Source: Planctomycetota bacterium (GTDB taxonomy: Bacteria > Planctomycetota > PLA2). From it: a stretch of DNA of 64,000 nucleotides. Positions within the stretch are counted from its first letter, which is position 1, and every line of letters begins with the position of its first letter. Position numbers and translations under genes: made by a program. The DNA is taken from positions 1 to 64,000 of the forward strand of contig JAJFFF010000016.1 in NCBI GenBank assembly GCA_021776785.1, in the 5' to 3' direction. Below, piece after piece: positions 27,353-35,460 of the stretch. The notes below the pieces were generated by a model that saw nothing but the letters and a program-made list of their open reading frames with translations, made no database searches and was not told the DNA's origin.

Positions 27353-27649
27353 CTGCACCCCACATCGGCAATTCCTGGGTCGCCAATGAAATAGCACCGG
27401 CCGCTATTTTTTCGTGATCTGAGGCAGTCTCATAACTCGCGCCCAGAAAACACGTTAGGAGCGGCAAAAGCGGGGGTGGGCCGACGGGCTCCCGAAACTC
27501 CAAGAGCGGAAGACGAGGGTCGCAGAGAGATCAGGCGCGAATCAAGCCCAAACAACGCCGAACTAGAGCGCCGAAAGCAGCCGCCACGAACCAAGAAACC
27601 AACGCACGCCCCAACTCCGGCGAGTCCCGCTCCGATCGCCCCCCCAAAC
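27353..27649. other. Intergenic, purine-rich, no gene seen
   Basis: The stretch upstream of the NtrC-like gene is low-complexity on the plus strand (A/G and CCG blocks). It carries only a stray CCAGAAAACACG at about 27443, reminiscent of the hairpin-repeat flank. The promoter of the regulator should lie at its start, but no clear -10/-35 pair is recognisable. Confidence 0.4.
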
Positions 27650-27845
27650 GGGACCACTTCTCGGTGGATAACTCCGTAAATTATTGTTTCACAAGTGGTT
27701 ATGCGCGCCACGTGCGGGATTTTTCGCGCACAATGGAGCGGTTTTCGCCGTTTTGCGGCGATATTGCGCGAAAATTCCCGCAAGCGACGATCACAAGCCA
27801 AGGCTCTAAAACAACTTACAGAGTTATCCACCGAGAAGTGGTCCC
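27650..27845. repeat. Foldback element 1 (MITE-like, 196 bp)
   Basis: The terminal inverted repeats are 25 bases and perfect (27650-27674 and 27821-27845, beginning GGGACCACTTCTCGG). Similarity continues inward for about 15 more bases with few mismatches. A second inner inverted repeat, TGCGGGATTTTTCGCGCA on the left (about 27713-27730) and its near-complement on the right, makes the whole element a near-palindrome. The arms contain TTATCCACC, one base from a DnaA box. No open reading frame is credible inside. Confidence 0.8.
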
Positions 27846-27854
27846 GCCTCAGGT

Positions 27855-28110
27855 CGTCAAGCTCCAACACCGTCACTTGTTTTGGGCTAGTTACGAGACG
27901 CTTGGTAGCACTCGCGCTCACGGCGCCAGGGGCGACGCCGGGCGTTCGATTTGGTGCCAAACCGATCGAACGCCAGCTCCAACACCCGTCAGGCGTTGGG
28001 CCAGAAACCAAGCTCCAACACCGTCAGGCGTTGGGCCAGAAACCAAGCTCCAACACCGTCAGGTGTTGGGCCAGAAACCAAGCTCCAACACCGTCAGGTG
28101 TTGGGCCAGA
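27855..28110 (-). repeat. Array of the post-gene hairpin repeat, copy C
   Basis: Four hairpin copies: 27979-27999, 28015-28034, 28050-28069 and 28085-28104. The last three are spaced exactly 35 bp. A decayed copy sits near 27863. The first two have CCAACACC opposite GGCGTTGG, where the changed base leaves a G-U pair if the minus strand is the RNA. Flanks repeat GGGCCAGAAACCAAGCT. The longer tail (GGTGCCAAACCGATCGAACG) is present once, at 27953-27972. Read on the minus strand it starts about 36 bases after the stop of the zinc-ribbon bactofilin gene. Confidence 0.85.
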
Positions 28111-28114
28111 AACA

Positions 28115-28149
28115 CTGAGCATTCCCGTGCACAGCACGGGAATGCTCAG
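28115..28149 (-). terminator. 16-bp perfect hairpin overlapping the zinc-ribbon bactofilin stop codon
   Basis: Arms 28115-28130 and 28134-28149 with loop ACA, all 16 pairs matched. The TGA of the minus-strand gene (28146-28148) is inside the arm. No T-run follows. It lies between the gene end and a hairpin array, as the oxidase subunit IV hairpin does. Confidence 0.7.
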
Positions 28150-28601
28150 ACGCATTCGTCGTCCTCGTCATCCTCAACCGACACTGCCGACGGCTCGGGC
28201 ATGAAGTCCGGATCCACGCGATAAAATCCGTGCAGCTTTGCTCCGGCGCTAACCGCCAGACTGCGGCACGAGACATCGCCCGTGATCTTTCCCTTCTTGC
28301 CGACCACGACGTGACCGAGCGCGATGACGTCTCCCTTGATCTCCCCCTCCACCGCCAGGTCGTTAACTCTGACCTGCGCGACGACGTGGGCTTTCTTGAG
28401 GACTTCCACGCGCCCGGCTGTCGCCAGACGCATCACGGCGTGATACGCCTTGATCTTTAGGTCTTCGATGATGACGCGGCGGTGGCAATGTCGGCAGTTG
28501 ACCGACATGGCCGTGGCCGGAATATCAATGGGGCGATCGCAATGGGTGCAAACGACCCCTTTGGTTTCCAGCCGCGATTGTTCCGCGACCATCGAACTCA
28601 A
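28146..28601 (-). CDS. Bactofilin-like protein with N-terminal zinc ribbon
   Basis: 151 residues. An N-terminal zinc-ribbon-like region has two CxxC pairs (CTHC and CRHC, residues about 18-39). A short linker with VIIEDLKIKAYHAVM leads to a bactofilin beta-helix (VRVNDLAVEGEIKGDVIALG, GKKGKITGDVSCRSLAVSAGA) and an acidic tail (EDDEDDE). Bactofilins polymerise into filaments without nucleotide and anchor wall or motility proteins. It lies 3 bp after a classical bactofilin gene. The zinc ribbon may recruit a partner or link the filament to nucleic acid; this is inference. Confidence 0.85.
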   Translation of the reverse strand: MSSMVAEQSRLETKGVVCTHCDRPIDIPATAMSVNCRHCHRRVIIEDLKIKAYHAVMRLATAGRVEVLKKAHVVAQVRVNDLAVEGEIKGDVIALGHVVVGKKGKITGDVSCRSLAVSAGAKLHGFYRVDPDFMPEPSAVSVEDDEDDECV

Positions 28602-28604
28602 CCC

Positions 28605-29021
28605 CTACTTACGGGGCATCGCTTCTTTTTGTGCGATTCGGTTGCCGGCCGGTGCGTTCGACGCGCCTGCGGTGCCGGCGATATCTTGGCCGACTTGGCA
28701 GTGCCCGGTGAACGCGGCCCCTTCGGCCACGAGCAGGGTCTTGCTCTTCACATCGCCCTTCAAACGCGCCGTCTTGCGCAGCTCAATGCGGGAGCTGGCC
28801 GACAGGTTGCCTACAACCTGGCCTTCAACAATGATGTTGCCGGCCTGGACGTCAGCCTGGAGTTTTCCGCCCTGGGAAACCGCAAGCTGACCCTTGGTCG
28901 CGACTTTGCCCTCGATGCAGCCGTCCACGCGGACGCCCTTTTCGAATGCCAATTCGCCCTTGAAGACGGCGTCACTACCGATCACAGTCGTGAATTCGGT
29001 GCCGCTAGCCTTATCGATCAT
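28605..29021 (-). CDS. Bactofilin (polymer-forming cytoskeletal protein)
   Basis: 138 residues, a classic bactofilin: a short N-terminus, then six or more beta-helix rungs (AVFKGELAFEKGVRVDGCIEG, KLQADVQAGNIIVEGQVVG, ELRKTARLKGDVKSKTLLV) and a disordered tail. Two ATGs sit back to back (29024 and 29021). AAGGAG lies 5 bases before the second, so 29021 is used. It is the first gene of a two-gene operon with the zinc-ribbon bactofilin and probably co-assembles with it. A longer in-frame extension upstream looks non-coding. Confidence 0.9.
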   Translation of the reverse strand: MIDKASGTEFTTVIGSDAVFKGELAFEKGVRVDGCIEGKVATKGQLAVSQGGKLQADVQAGNIIVEGQVVGNLSASSRIELRKTARLKGDVKSKTLLVAEGAAFTGHCQVGQDIAGTAGASNAPAGNRIAQKEAMPRK

Positions 29022-29353
29022 CATTACTCCTTGTGTGCCTGAGATGCTCCCTAGGCAGGCAATTGGAGCGTGATGGGGGGACAAGGTCTGCGCACCGGTC
29101 GAAGCGCGCGGCGTGTAGCCCGACAATACTCGCAAATCCGCGCCCGGAAAGAGTTTTTCAACTTCGGCCGCGCTATGTCGTGGGGGGGCGGTGGTAGACG
29201 GAACCGACGCGGGAACGCGCCATCGCCGAGCGCCGGTTCCCGGGCGCATGAGAACGGTTTGCTCAAGCGTTCGGCATGCTCGGGCGCGAGGGCGTCCTTG
29301 TCCAATACGCCTCCCGGCTCGTTCGATCAAAGGGATCCGCGAGTGTAATTGGG
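29022..29353. other. Intergenic, no gene seen
   Basis: About 330 bases upstream of the bactofilin operon and downstream of the FAD oxidoreductase. G-rich blocks (GGGGGGGCGGTGG near 29183) and an AAGGAG site near the bactofilin start are the only signals. The bactofilin promoter should be here. Confidence 0.4.
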
Positions 29354-30247
29354 CTAGTCGCCCTTGCCGGCCGCGTCCGCGAGGACTCGTCGCGCGAGCG
29401 CGTCGCCGCTGAGATAGGCGGACTCGACTCGCGGACCCAAACACCAATCACCGCATGCGCCGATGCGAGTCCTCTCGTTCCACACGTACGGCTCGTTCAG
29501 CGCGCGGATCACCCGCGCGTACCGCCACTTGTGCAGTTGGACGAAGTTAATCTTCGGAAGTTCCCACGGGCGGATCACATTTTGAAACTCTTCGAGAAGC
29601 GCGGGCGCCGACGGCGCGTCGAAGTGGTTGGTCGCCCATGCTTTTGAGGAGTGCAGCACAAAAGCATCGTCGCGTACCGCCAGCCAGGCGAGGGGCGAAT
29701 GATCCACCCGCGCGGCGGCGAACTCAAGGTCGGGCCGCTGTGCGAACACGCCGAACACGGCGATGCACGGCGCGGTCTCCGCGTCGGGTAGCGGCGTCAA
29801 CTCGCGCGCCTGCTCCGCCGGGATCGCGACCACGCGTGCGTCGAACCCTTCCAGTTCGTCGAGATTTCCGATCCGCGTTTGGGTGCGCACGTCGATGTCG
29901 CGCGCGAGGTAGCCGCACACCGCACTCATGCCCGGGTTGCCGACGAAACGGGAACGGTCGTTCGGAAGGTCCGCCGCGACCCCGTCGCGCAACTGCACGA
30001 TGCGTCCGCGCCAAGGTCGAACCACTCCCGCGCGCGACCAATTCGCGACGGCTCGTCCGAATCGTTCGTCCGAGACGGTGAAGTACTGCGCGCCGTGGTT
30101 AAAGCGCCGGTCCGCTTCGCGCCGCGTGCTCATCCGTCCGCCGACGCCGCGCGACTTTTCGAAAACCGTAACCGTACAACCCGCATCGGTGAGCACGCGC
30201 GCCGCTGCCAAACCCGCGATGCCCGCACCCACCACAGCGACCTTCAT
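29354..30247 (-). CDS. FAD-dependent oxidoreductase (renalase-like)
   Basis: 297 residues. The N-terminal dinucleotide motif VAVVGAGIAGLAAARVL is followed by FEKSRGVGGRMSTRR, NHGAQYFTV and the C-terminal GACGDWCLGPRVESAYLSGDALARRVL, the layout of small renalase-like NAD(P)/FAD proteins. It probably oxidises a reduced nicotinamide or an amine in the cytoplasm. Neighbour genes do not identify the substrate. Monocistronic by spacing. Confidence 0.85.
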   Translation of the reverse strand: MKVAVVGAGIAGLAAARVLTDAGCTVTVFEKSRGVGGRMSTRREADRRFNHGAQYFTVSDERFGRAVANWSRAGVVRPWRGRIVQLRDGVAADLPNDRSRFVGNPGMSAVCGYLARDIDVRTQTRIGNLDELEGFDARVVAIPAEQARELTPLPDAETAPCIAVFGVFAQRPDLEFAAARVDHSPLAWLAVRDDAFVLHSSKAWATNHFDAPSAPALLEEFQNVIRPWELPKINFVQLHKWRYARVIRALNEPYVWNERTRIGACGDWCLGPRVESAYLSGDALARRVLADAAGKGD

Positions 30248-30739
30248 CGCCGTCAGTATCCACGACTGTTAACGCTCCACGAGATTCTCCTAAACCTCGT
30301 GGATTGATCGAATCGAACACCACGAAAACCGATGCCGTTCCTCCGACAGATCGAAGAGCCGCAACTCCGACCCGGCGGGTGGCGGGGTCTATGTTCGCTA
30401 CGACCAGTTTGCCGATGACATCGGGCTGTGGCCGCGATGATGGCCTGGCTTGCTCCACCCGTCCTAGTCGTGAGTCACCGGGCAGGAGTTCGGAATCGAC
30501 GACGGTCTCGCCGCGGCCCGCCCGCACCTCCTCTAGTTGTCCAATAAAATTTATAGACAAAACGAGTCCGTGGGGTACGCTTCTCCTCATTCACCGGACA
30601 TGGGATTGAGTTCGGATGGCTTCGCGCGAGGGATGACTGCGACCCGCTTCGGCGGCTCGTTGGCGAAAGGGGCGACGGTTCGCTCTAACTCCGGCGACGC
30701 GGGTCAGCAACTCCCCCTGACGATGCAAAGGAGCTTGTC
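30248..30739. other. Intergenic, about 490 bp, no supported gene
   Basis: No frame here has both coding-like composition and a start signal. A 163-codon minus-strand frame overlaps the oxidoreductase in another frame and is rejected. The end carries AAAGGAG (30727-30733), the ribosome binding site of the next small gene. An AT-rich patch (AATAAAATTTATAG at about 30542-30555) may be the promoter of the small-protein/amine-oxidase operon. Confidence 0.45.
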
Positions 30740-30916
30740 ATGACCGTGGTTCAAAAGTCCAAGGCGCTGTTCGGCCTCGCGGCCTTTCTCTCGTTCGTCG
30801 TCTCGGTTTACGTCTGGTTTCGGATCGACAAAGACTCGGGTCTTTTCATCGGGTTGTGGGTCCCCTCGATCCTTTCGCTTGGGACGCTGATGTTGAGCGG
30901 TCGGAGAGTGTCATGA
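30740..30916 (+). CDS. Small two-helix membrane protein (58 aa)
   Basis: 58 residues with a strong ribosome binding site (AAAGGAG at 30727-30733). Two hydrophobic helices, ALFGLAAFLSFVVSVYVWF and FIGLWVPSILSLGTLML, are separated by a charged hairpin (RIDKDSG). Family not recognised. Its stop overlaps the start of the next tiny gene (ATGA), and that gene overlaps the amine oxidase, so all three are one operon. Both small proteins are probably membrane partners of the oxidase. Confidence 0.7.
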   Translation: MTVVQKSKALFGLAAFLSFVVSVYVWFRIDKDSGLFIGLWVPSILSLGTLMLSGRRVS

Positions 30917-31023
30917 GTCAAGAGTTCGCCATCTTCATCTTTGGCTGCTTTGTGACCGTTTTTGTGGGCGCCGCCGTGGGTCTTCTCCTGTGGGGCGCAT
31001 ACCGTGAAAAAGACGTCGAGTGA
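30913..31023 (+). CDS. Tiny single-helix membrane protein (36 aa)
   Basis: 36 residues. One hydrophobic helix ([20 protein letters not shown], then LLLW) is followed by a charged tail (REKDVE). Start and stop both overlap neighbours: ATGA with the 58-residue gene, and a 20-base overlap with the amine oxidase start. No relatives recognised. It resembles the single-pass small subunits found with respiratory or redox membrane complexes. Confidence 0.65.
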   Translation: MSQEFAIFIFGCFVTVFVGAAVGLLLWGAYREKDVE

Positions 31024-32233
31024 AACCGACGCAGTCATCATAGGGGCGGGCGTCGCGGGACTTTGCTGCGCGCGGCGCCTCGCTGAAGCCGGGCATCGAG
31101 TCCGGGTGCTCGAAGCGTCGGATGATGTCGGCGGGCGCGTGCGCACCGACCGTGTGGACGGGTTTCTTCTCGATCGCGGATTTCAAGTGCTCTTGACGGG
31201 GTACCCGGAGGCGCAGGCGTTTCTCTACTACGAAGCGCTCGATCTGCAACGATTCACTCCGGGCGCGCTGGTGCGACGCGCGGGGCGCTTCGAACGCGTG
31301 GCCGACCCGCTCCGGCGCCCGAGTTGGTTGTGGTCGACGCTTCGTGCCAACGTCGGTTCGTTGCGCGACAAGTTCCTCCTGGCCCAACTGCGTCGCGCCG
31401 TGCGCTCCGGGATCGGCGTCGAGACGACGACTGAGCACGCGCTCCGGCGGTTTGGATTTTCAAATGAGATCATCGACACGCTCTTTCGGCCTTGGTTTGG
31501 CGGCGTGTTTCTCGATCGATCGCTTGCGGCGTCCAGCAAAGCGTTCGAGTTTACGTTTCGGATGTTTGGTGTCGGCGACACCGCGCTGCCGGCGCAAGGC
31601 ATGGGCGCGATCCCTAAACAAATTGCCGATAGGCTCCCCGAGGGAACGATTCATTTCGGTGCGCGCGTCGAACGCATCGAAGAGCGGGGCGTCCAGCTTC
31701 ACGACGGGACGTCCGTTCAGGCTCGCGCCACTGTGATCGCGACCAACGCCGTTCAGGCAAGTCGACTCCTCGATGTTTCCGCGCCGCCGCCGGGACGCGG
31801 TGTGAGGACGCTCTTTTTCGATGCGCCGGAACCGCCCGTCGAGGATCCGATTCTCGTGCTCGACGGGGATGGCGCCGGGCCCGTCAATGATCTTTGCGTG
31901 GTGAGCAACGTCGCTCCGAGCTACGCGCCGCCGGGTCGCGCGCTGGTCAGCGCGAGTGTGCTCGACCATGTGGCGATCGAGGGCGACGCGCTCGAACACG
32001 CTGCGCGCGCGCAGCTGACGGAGTGGTTCGGGCGCGAGGTCGGCGCGTGGCGGCACCTGCGTACGGTCCGCGTCCCGTTTGCGTTGCCGGATCAGCGGCC
32101 CGGCGTCACGCCGCCGCCGCTCCCGCTCCGTCCGGGGCTGTTCGTGTGCGGCGACCATCGGGAAGCGGCGTCGCTGCAGGGCGCGATGTTGTCCGGTCGT
32201 CGAGCAGCCGACGCGATCCTTGGATCCACCTAG
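31004..32233 (+). CDS. Flavin amine oxidase / phytoene-desaturase-like FAD protein
   Basis: 409 residues from a GTG start at 31004. The FAD motif [21 protein letters not shown] and the second glycine block [12 protein letters not shown] are followed by [16 protein letters not shown]. The C-terminal FAD-contacting [26 protein letters not shown] is typical of the amine-oxidase/carotenoid-desaturase superfamily. The substrate is unknown. Two tiny membrane proteins precede it in overlapping frames, suggesting a membrane-associated reaction. The start is placed at the GTG because upstream residues would overlap the small gene entirely. Confidence 0.8.
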   Translation: MKKTSSETDAVIIGAGVAGLCCARRLAEAGHRVRVLEASDDVGGRVRTDRVDGFLLDRGFQVLLTGYPEAQAFLYYEALDLQRFTPGALVRRAGRFERVADPLRRPSWLWSTLRANVGSLRDKFLLAQLRRAVRSGIGVETTTEHALRRFGFSNEIIDTLFRPWFGGVFLDRSLAASSKAFEFTFRMFGVGDTALPAQGMGAIPKQIADRLPEGTIHFGARVERIEERGVQLHDGTSVQARATVIATNAVQASRLLDVSAPPPGRGVRTLFFDAPEPPVEDPILVLDGDGAGPVNDLCVVSNVAPSYAPPGRALVSASVLDHVAIEGDALEHAARAQLTEWFGREVGAWRHLRTVRVPFALPDQRPGVTPPPLPLRPGLFVCGDHREAASLQGAMLSGRRAADAILGST

Positions 32234-32242
32234 CTCGCGGCC

Positions 32243-34813
32243 TCAGGATTCGCGCGCGCGATCGATGAATTCGCGCAACTTGAGGAGCGCGTCCATCGGC
32301 GTCAGGTGGTCGGGGTCGAGTTTGCGAAGCGCTTCACGGAGTGCGTCGGGTTGGGTTGCGAACAACGAAAGCTGTGCGGCTGCGTTCGGTGCCTCCGCCA
32401 CGTCTTGGCGTGGCGCACTCGCGGTGAGTCCATCCGTGTGCCCCGACAACGACCCCAGCAACGCGCGGCTGCGATCGATTACGTCTTGTGGCAGGCCCGC
32501 CAATCGCGCCACGTGAATACCGTAGCTGCGATCCGTTCCGCCCTCTTGAATGCGATGCAAGAACACGACGTCGTCGCCCCATTCTTCCACCGCGACGTGG
32601 AGGTTAAACACGTTGCCGATCGTCTCGCTGAGCGCCGTGAGTTCGTGATAGTGCGTCGCAAACAACGTGCGGCACCCAATCGTCGCCGCCATGTACTCGG
32701 TGACGGCCCACGCGATCGCCACGCCGTCAAACGTGCTCGTACCGCGTCCGATCTCATCCAGGATCACGAGGCTGCGCTTCGTCGCGTGGTGGCAGATCGT
32801 CGCCGTTTCGGCCATCTCGACCATAAACGTCGAACGTCCGCCCGCGAGATCGTCCTCGGCGCCGATGCGCGTAAAGATGCGATCGACCACGCCGATCCGC
32901 GCCGAACGCGCGGGCACAAACCCGCCCGCCTGCGCCATCAAGACGATCAACGCCGCTTGCCGAATGTACGTCGACTTACCGGCCATGTTGGGACCGGTCA
33001 GCACGGCGACGGTGCGCGCGCTGAGATCCAAGCGCAAGTCGTTGGGCACAAAGCGCGTCTCGCTGAGCGCCGCTTCGACGACCGGGTGACGCCCTTCGAC
33101 GATGTCGAGGTCATCGTCGGCGTTGACTTCGGGGCGCACGAAGCCGCGCTGCGCCGCCGCTTCCGCAAGCGACCGCCCGACGTCGAGTTCCGCGAGCAAC
33201 GCGGCCGTGCGTTGGAGCCGCTGCACGTGGTCCACGACAGCAGCGCGCAACTCCTCGAAGCGTTGTGCTTCCAAATCGCGCGCCTTCTCTTCGGCCGTAA
33301 GCACCTGCTGCTCGTACTCCTTGAGTTCCGGCGTGATGTAGCGCTCGGCGTTCGTTAGCGTTTGCTTGCGGATGTAGTCGTCGGGCACCTTGTCGCGGTG
33401 CGCGTGCGTGATCTCGATGTAGTACCCAAAGACCTTGTTGTAGCCGATCTTGAGCTTCTCGATCCCCGTGCGTTTGATCTCGCGCGCCCGCAGATTGGCG
33501 ATGAAACTTTTGCCGTCGCGTTGCAGCGAACGCAACCGGTCGAGCTCGGCATCATGTCCGTCGCGGATCACGCCGCCGTCGCGCAGCTGCGCCGGCGGGT
33601 CGTCCGCCAACCCCGTCTGCAGGAGGCCGCCGAGTTCCGGAACGTCGTCGAGGTCGCCCCGAATGCGCTGTAACGTTTCCGACTTCGTCGCTTCCAGCGC
33701 GGTGCGCAGCCCCGGGATCAGGAGCAGCGTCGCGCGCAAGCCGCCGAGGTCACGCGGGCTGGCGCGGCGCGTGGCGGCTCGCGACACGATGCGTTCGACG
33801 TCACGTACGTGTTTGAGTTGTTCGCGAAGATCGCGCCGCAAAAAGCTGTCGGACGTGAGTTCTTCGACCGTTGCGTGACGCGCACGAATTTCACCGACGT
33901 CCGTGAGCGGCAGATGCAAGCGGTCGCGCAGCAAACGAGCCCCCGCGGCCGTTGCTGTGAAATCCAACACGCCAAAGAGTGCGTTAAGATCGAGACGCGC
34001 GCGGGTTGCGTGATCGAGCAACAGATGTTGGCCGGAGTGAAAACGCCGCAACGCCGTGATGTGCCCGAGTCCCTGTTTTTGGGTCTCGTTTAGGTAGTGC
34101 AAGACGCCGGCGGCCGCTCGTAGCGAAGCGTCGCCCGCTTGGATGCCGAACCCTTCCAGCGTCGCCACACCGAAGTGCTCTTTGAGCGAACGTGTCGCGG
34201 CGTCCGCGCTCAACGCCCAATCCGGCAACGCGCGCGGCGCTCTCCCCGTGACGCGCGTCAACGCGGCGACAAGATCGGGTTCCGCTTCGTGATCGCGCTC
34301 CGTCATTAACACTTCGGCGGGGCCCACGCGCGCGACCGCGTCCAGCGCAGCGGCCGGCGTCACGTCTTCGATCTCAAACCGGCCCGTCGAAAGCTCGGCC
34401 CAAGCCAGCCCGGCTTGCGTCCCGGTGAGCACAACCGCCAACAAGAAGTTGTGGCCCTTTTCATCGAGTACGGAGTCTTCGGTGAGCGTGCCCGGCGTGA
34501 CGACGCGCACGACATCGCGGTCCACGATGCCCTTGGTCGCCGACGGGTCCTCCATCTGCTCGCAGATCGCGACGCTAAAACCTTGCAGCACCAAGCGGCG
34601 GAGGTAGCCGTCGAGCGAGCGCACCGGCACGCCGGCCATCGGGATGTTTTGCTCTTTGCTGCGCGACGTCAGCGTCAGGCCGAGCGCTTTGCTAGCCACC
34701 TTGGCGTCCTCGAAAAACAGCTCGTAGAAGTCACCCATGCGGAAAAACAGCAGGGCGCCTTCCGACTTATTTTTGGCCGCCTTGTATTGGCGCATCATCG
34801 GGGTGTCGGCCAT
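32243..34813 (-). CDS. mutS: DNA mismatch repair protein MutS
   Basis: 856 residues, full length. The mismatch-binding Phe-x-Glu motif is present at the N-terminus (FFRMGDFYELF); the connector, lever and clamp domains follow. The ATPase has Walker A GPNMAGKST, DEIGRGTST and the late ATHYHEL. Starts M-A-D-T-P-M-M-R-Q-Y, normal for the family. It recognises mismatches and recruits MutL. A second, membrane-type MutS-family protein is encoded at 52.2 kb. Confidence 0.97.
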   Translation of the reverse strand: MADTPMMRQYKAAKNKSEGALLFFRMGDFYELFFEDAKVASKALGLTLTSRSKEQNIPMAGVPVRSLDGYLRRLVLQGFSVAICEQMEDPSATKGIVDRDVVRVVTPGTLTEDSVLDEKGHNFLLAVVLTGTQAGLAWAELSTGRFEIEDVTPAAALDAVARVGPAEVLMTERDHEAEPDLVAALTRVTGRAPRALPDWALSADAATRSLKEHFGVATLEGFGIQAGDASLRAAAGVLHYLNETQKQGLGHITALRRFHSGQHLLLDHATRARLDLNALFGVLDFTATAAGARLLRDRLHLPLTDVGEIRARHATVEELTSDSFLRRDLREQLKHVRDVERIVSRAATRRASPRDLGGLRATLLLIPGLRTALEATKSETLQRIRGDLDDVPELGGLLQTGLADDPPAQLRDGGVIRDGHDAELDRLRSLQRDGKSFIANLRAREIKRTGIEKLKIGYNKVFGYYIEITHAHRDKVPDDYIRKQTLTNAERYITPELKEYEQQVLTAEEKARDLEAQRFEELRAAVVDHVQRLQRTAALLAELDVGRSLAEAAAQRGFVRPEVNADDDLDIVEGRHPVVEAALSETRFVPNDLRLDLSARTVAVLTGPNMAGKSTYIRQAALIVLMAQAGGFVPARSARIGVVDRIFTRIGAEDDLAGGRSTFMVEMAETATICHHATKRSLVILDEIGRGTSTFDGVAIAWAVTEYMAATIGCRTLFATHYHELTALSETIGNVFNLHVAVEEWGDDVVFLHRIQEGGTDRSYGIHVARLAGLPQDVIDRSRALLGSLSGHTDGLTASAPRQDVAEAPNAAAQLSLFATQPDALREALRKLDPDHLTPMDALLKLREFIDRARES

Positions 34814-35460
34814 CGAGCCCTAAGCGTAGCGTCCGCATGGGGAAGCGCGCAATTCCGCGCCTTAGACGCGGCTGTCGATTTCGCTGCCGGCGTCGCAGCT
34901 CCCGATGCGGCGCGCCTCTGACGAGTTGAGCGAGCTACGTCGGGTTTCCCTTGTGGGACCTGGGTTCCGGGCACGCTGGAAGAGATCAGGGTCGTGGCGT
35001 CCGGGAAGAGCCGGGCGGCACGATCGCCAACGGCGTGGGACGTGTGGGCGTCCCGACGTTGGTTATTGTCCGCAGAGAGCAGAATGCTCGACGGCCGCGT
35101 TGTGCTTCAGCGACGGGCGTTCGGATCCGGGCATCGATGCGCTCGCCGTGCGCTTCGGTGCCGGCGACGTCTGGACCGGTCCCGGAGCCCGGGACGATGT
35201 GCTGGTGGGATTTGGTTGTGGTCGCGTGTTGGCGCCGCGCCGGCGCCGACTCGTGCGATCCCGCGCGTAATCACTACGCCCCGCCCGCCCTATCCTCGCC
35301 CAAAACCGCCCAGCTGTGCCCCTTTTGGGCCCTATGCGGCGGCACGCCTTGCGTTCCCGACCCGGCTGCCCGATTTCGTTTTCGGTCCGTTCCGGTCCCG
35401 GCTAGCGCTATACTTCTAGGTGCGATTGGGCTCGTGAAACTGATCGGCTCGGGAGAGACC
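34814..35460. other. Intergenic, about 650 bp, no supported gene
   Basis: Several forward frames are open but have poor codon composition and no start signals. The promoter of the following exported-protein gene is likely at the end: TATACT at 35409-35414 is a good -10 hexamer, while the -35 is weak. No repeat of the two families described here was found. Confidence 0.45.

Noticed and set aside
27650-27845. Replication origin (two TTATCCACC boxes, one base from a DnaA box)
   Set aside because: The boxes are part of the inverted termini; the other foldback elements lack them, and dnaA, dnaN or gyrase genes are absent.
30099-30590. 163-codon minus-strand frame before the renalase-like gene
   Set aside because: It overlaps the oxidoreductase in another frame and changes to low-quality sequence; no ribosome binding site supports it.
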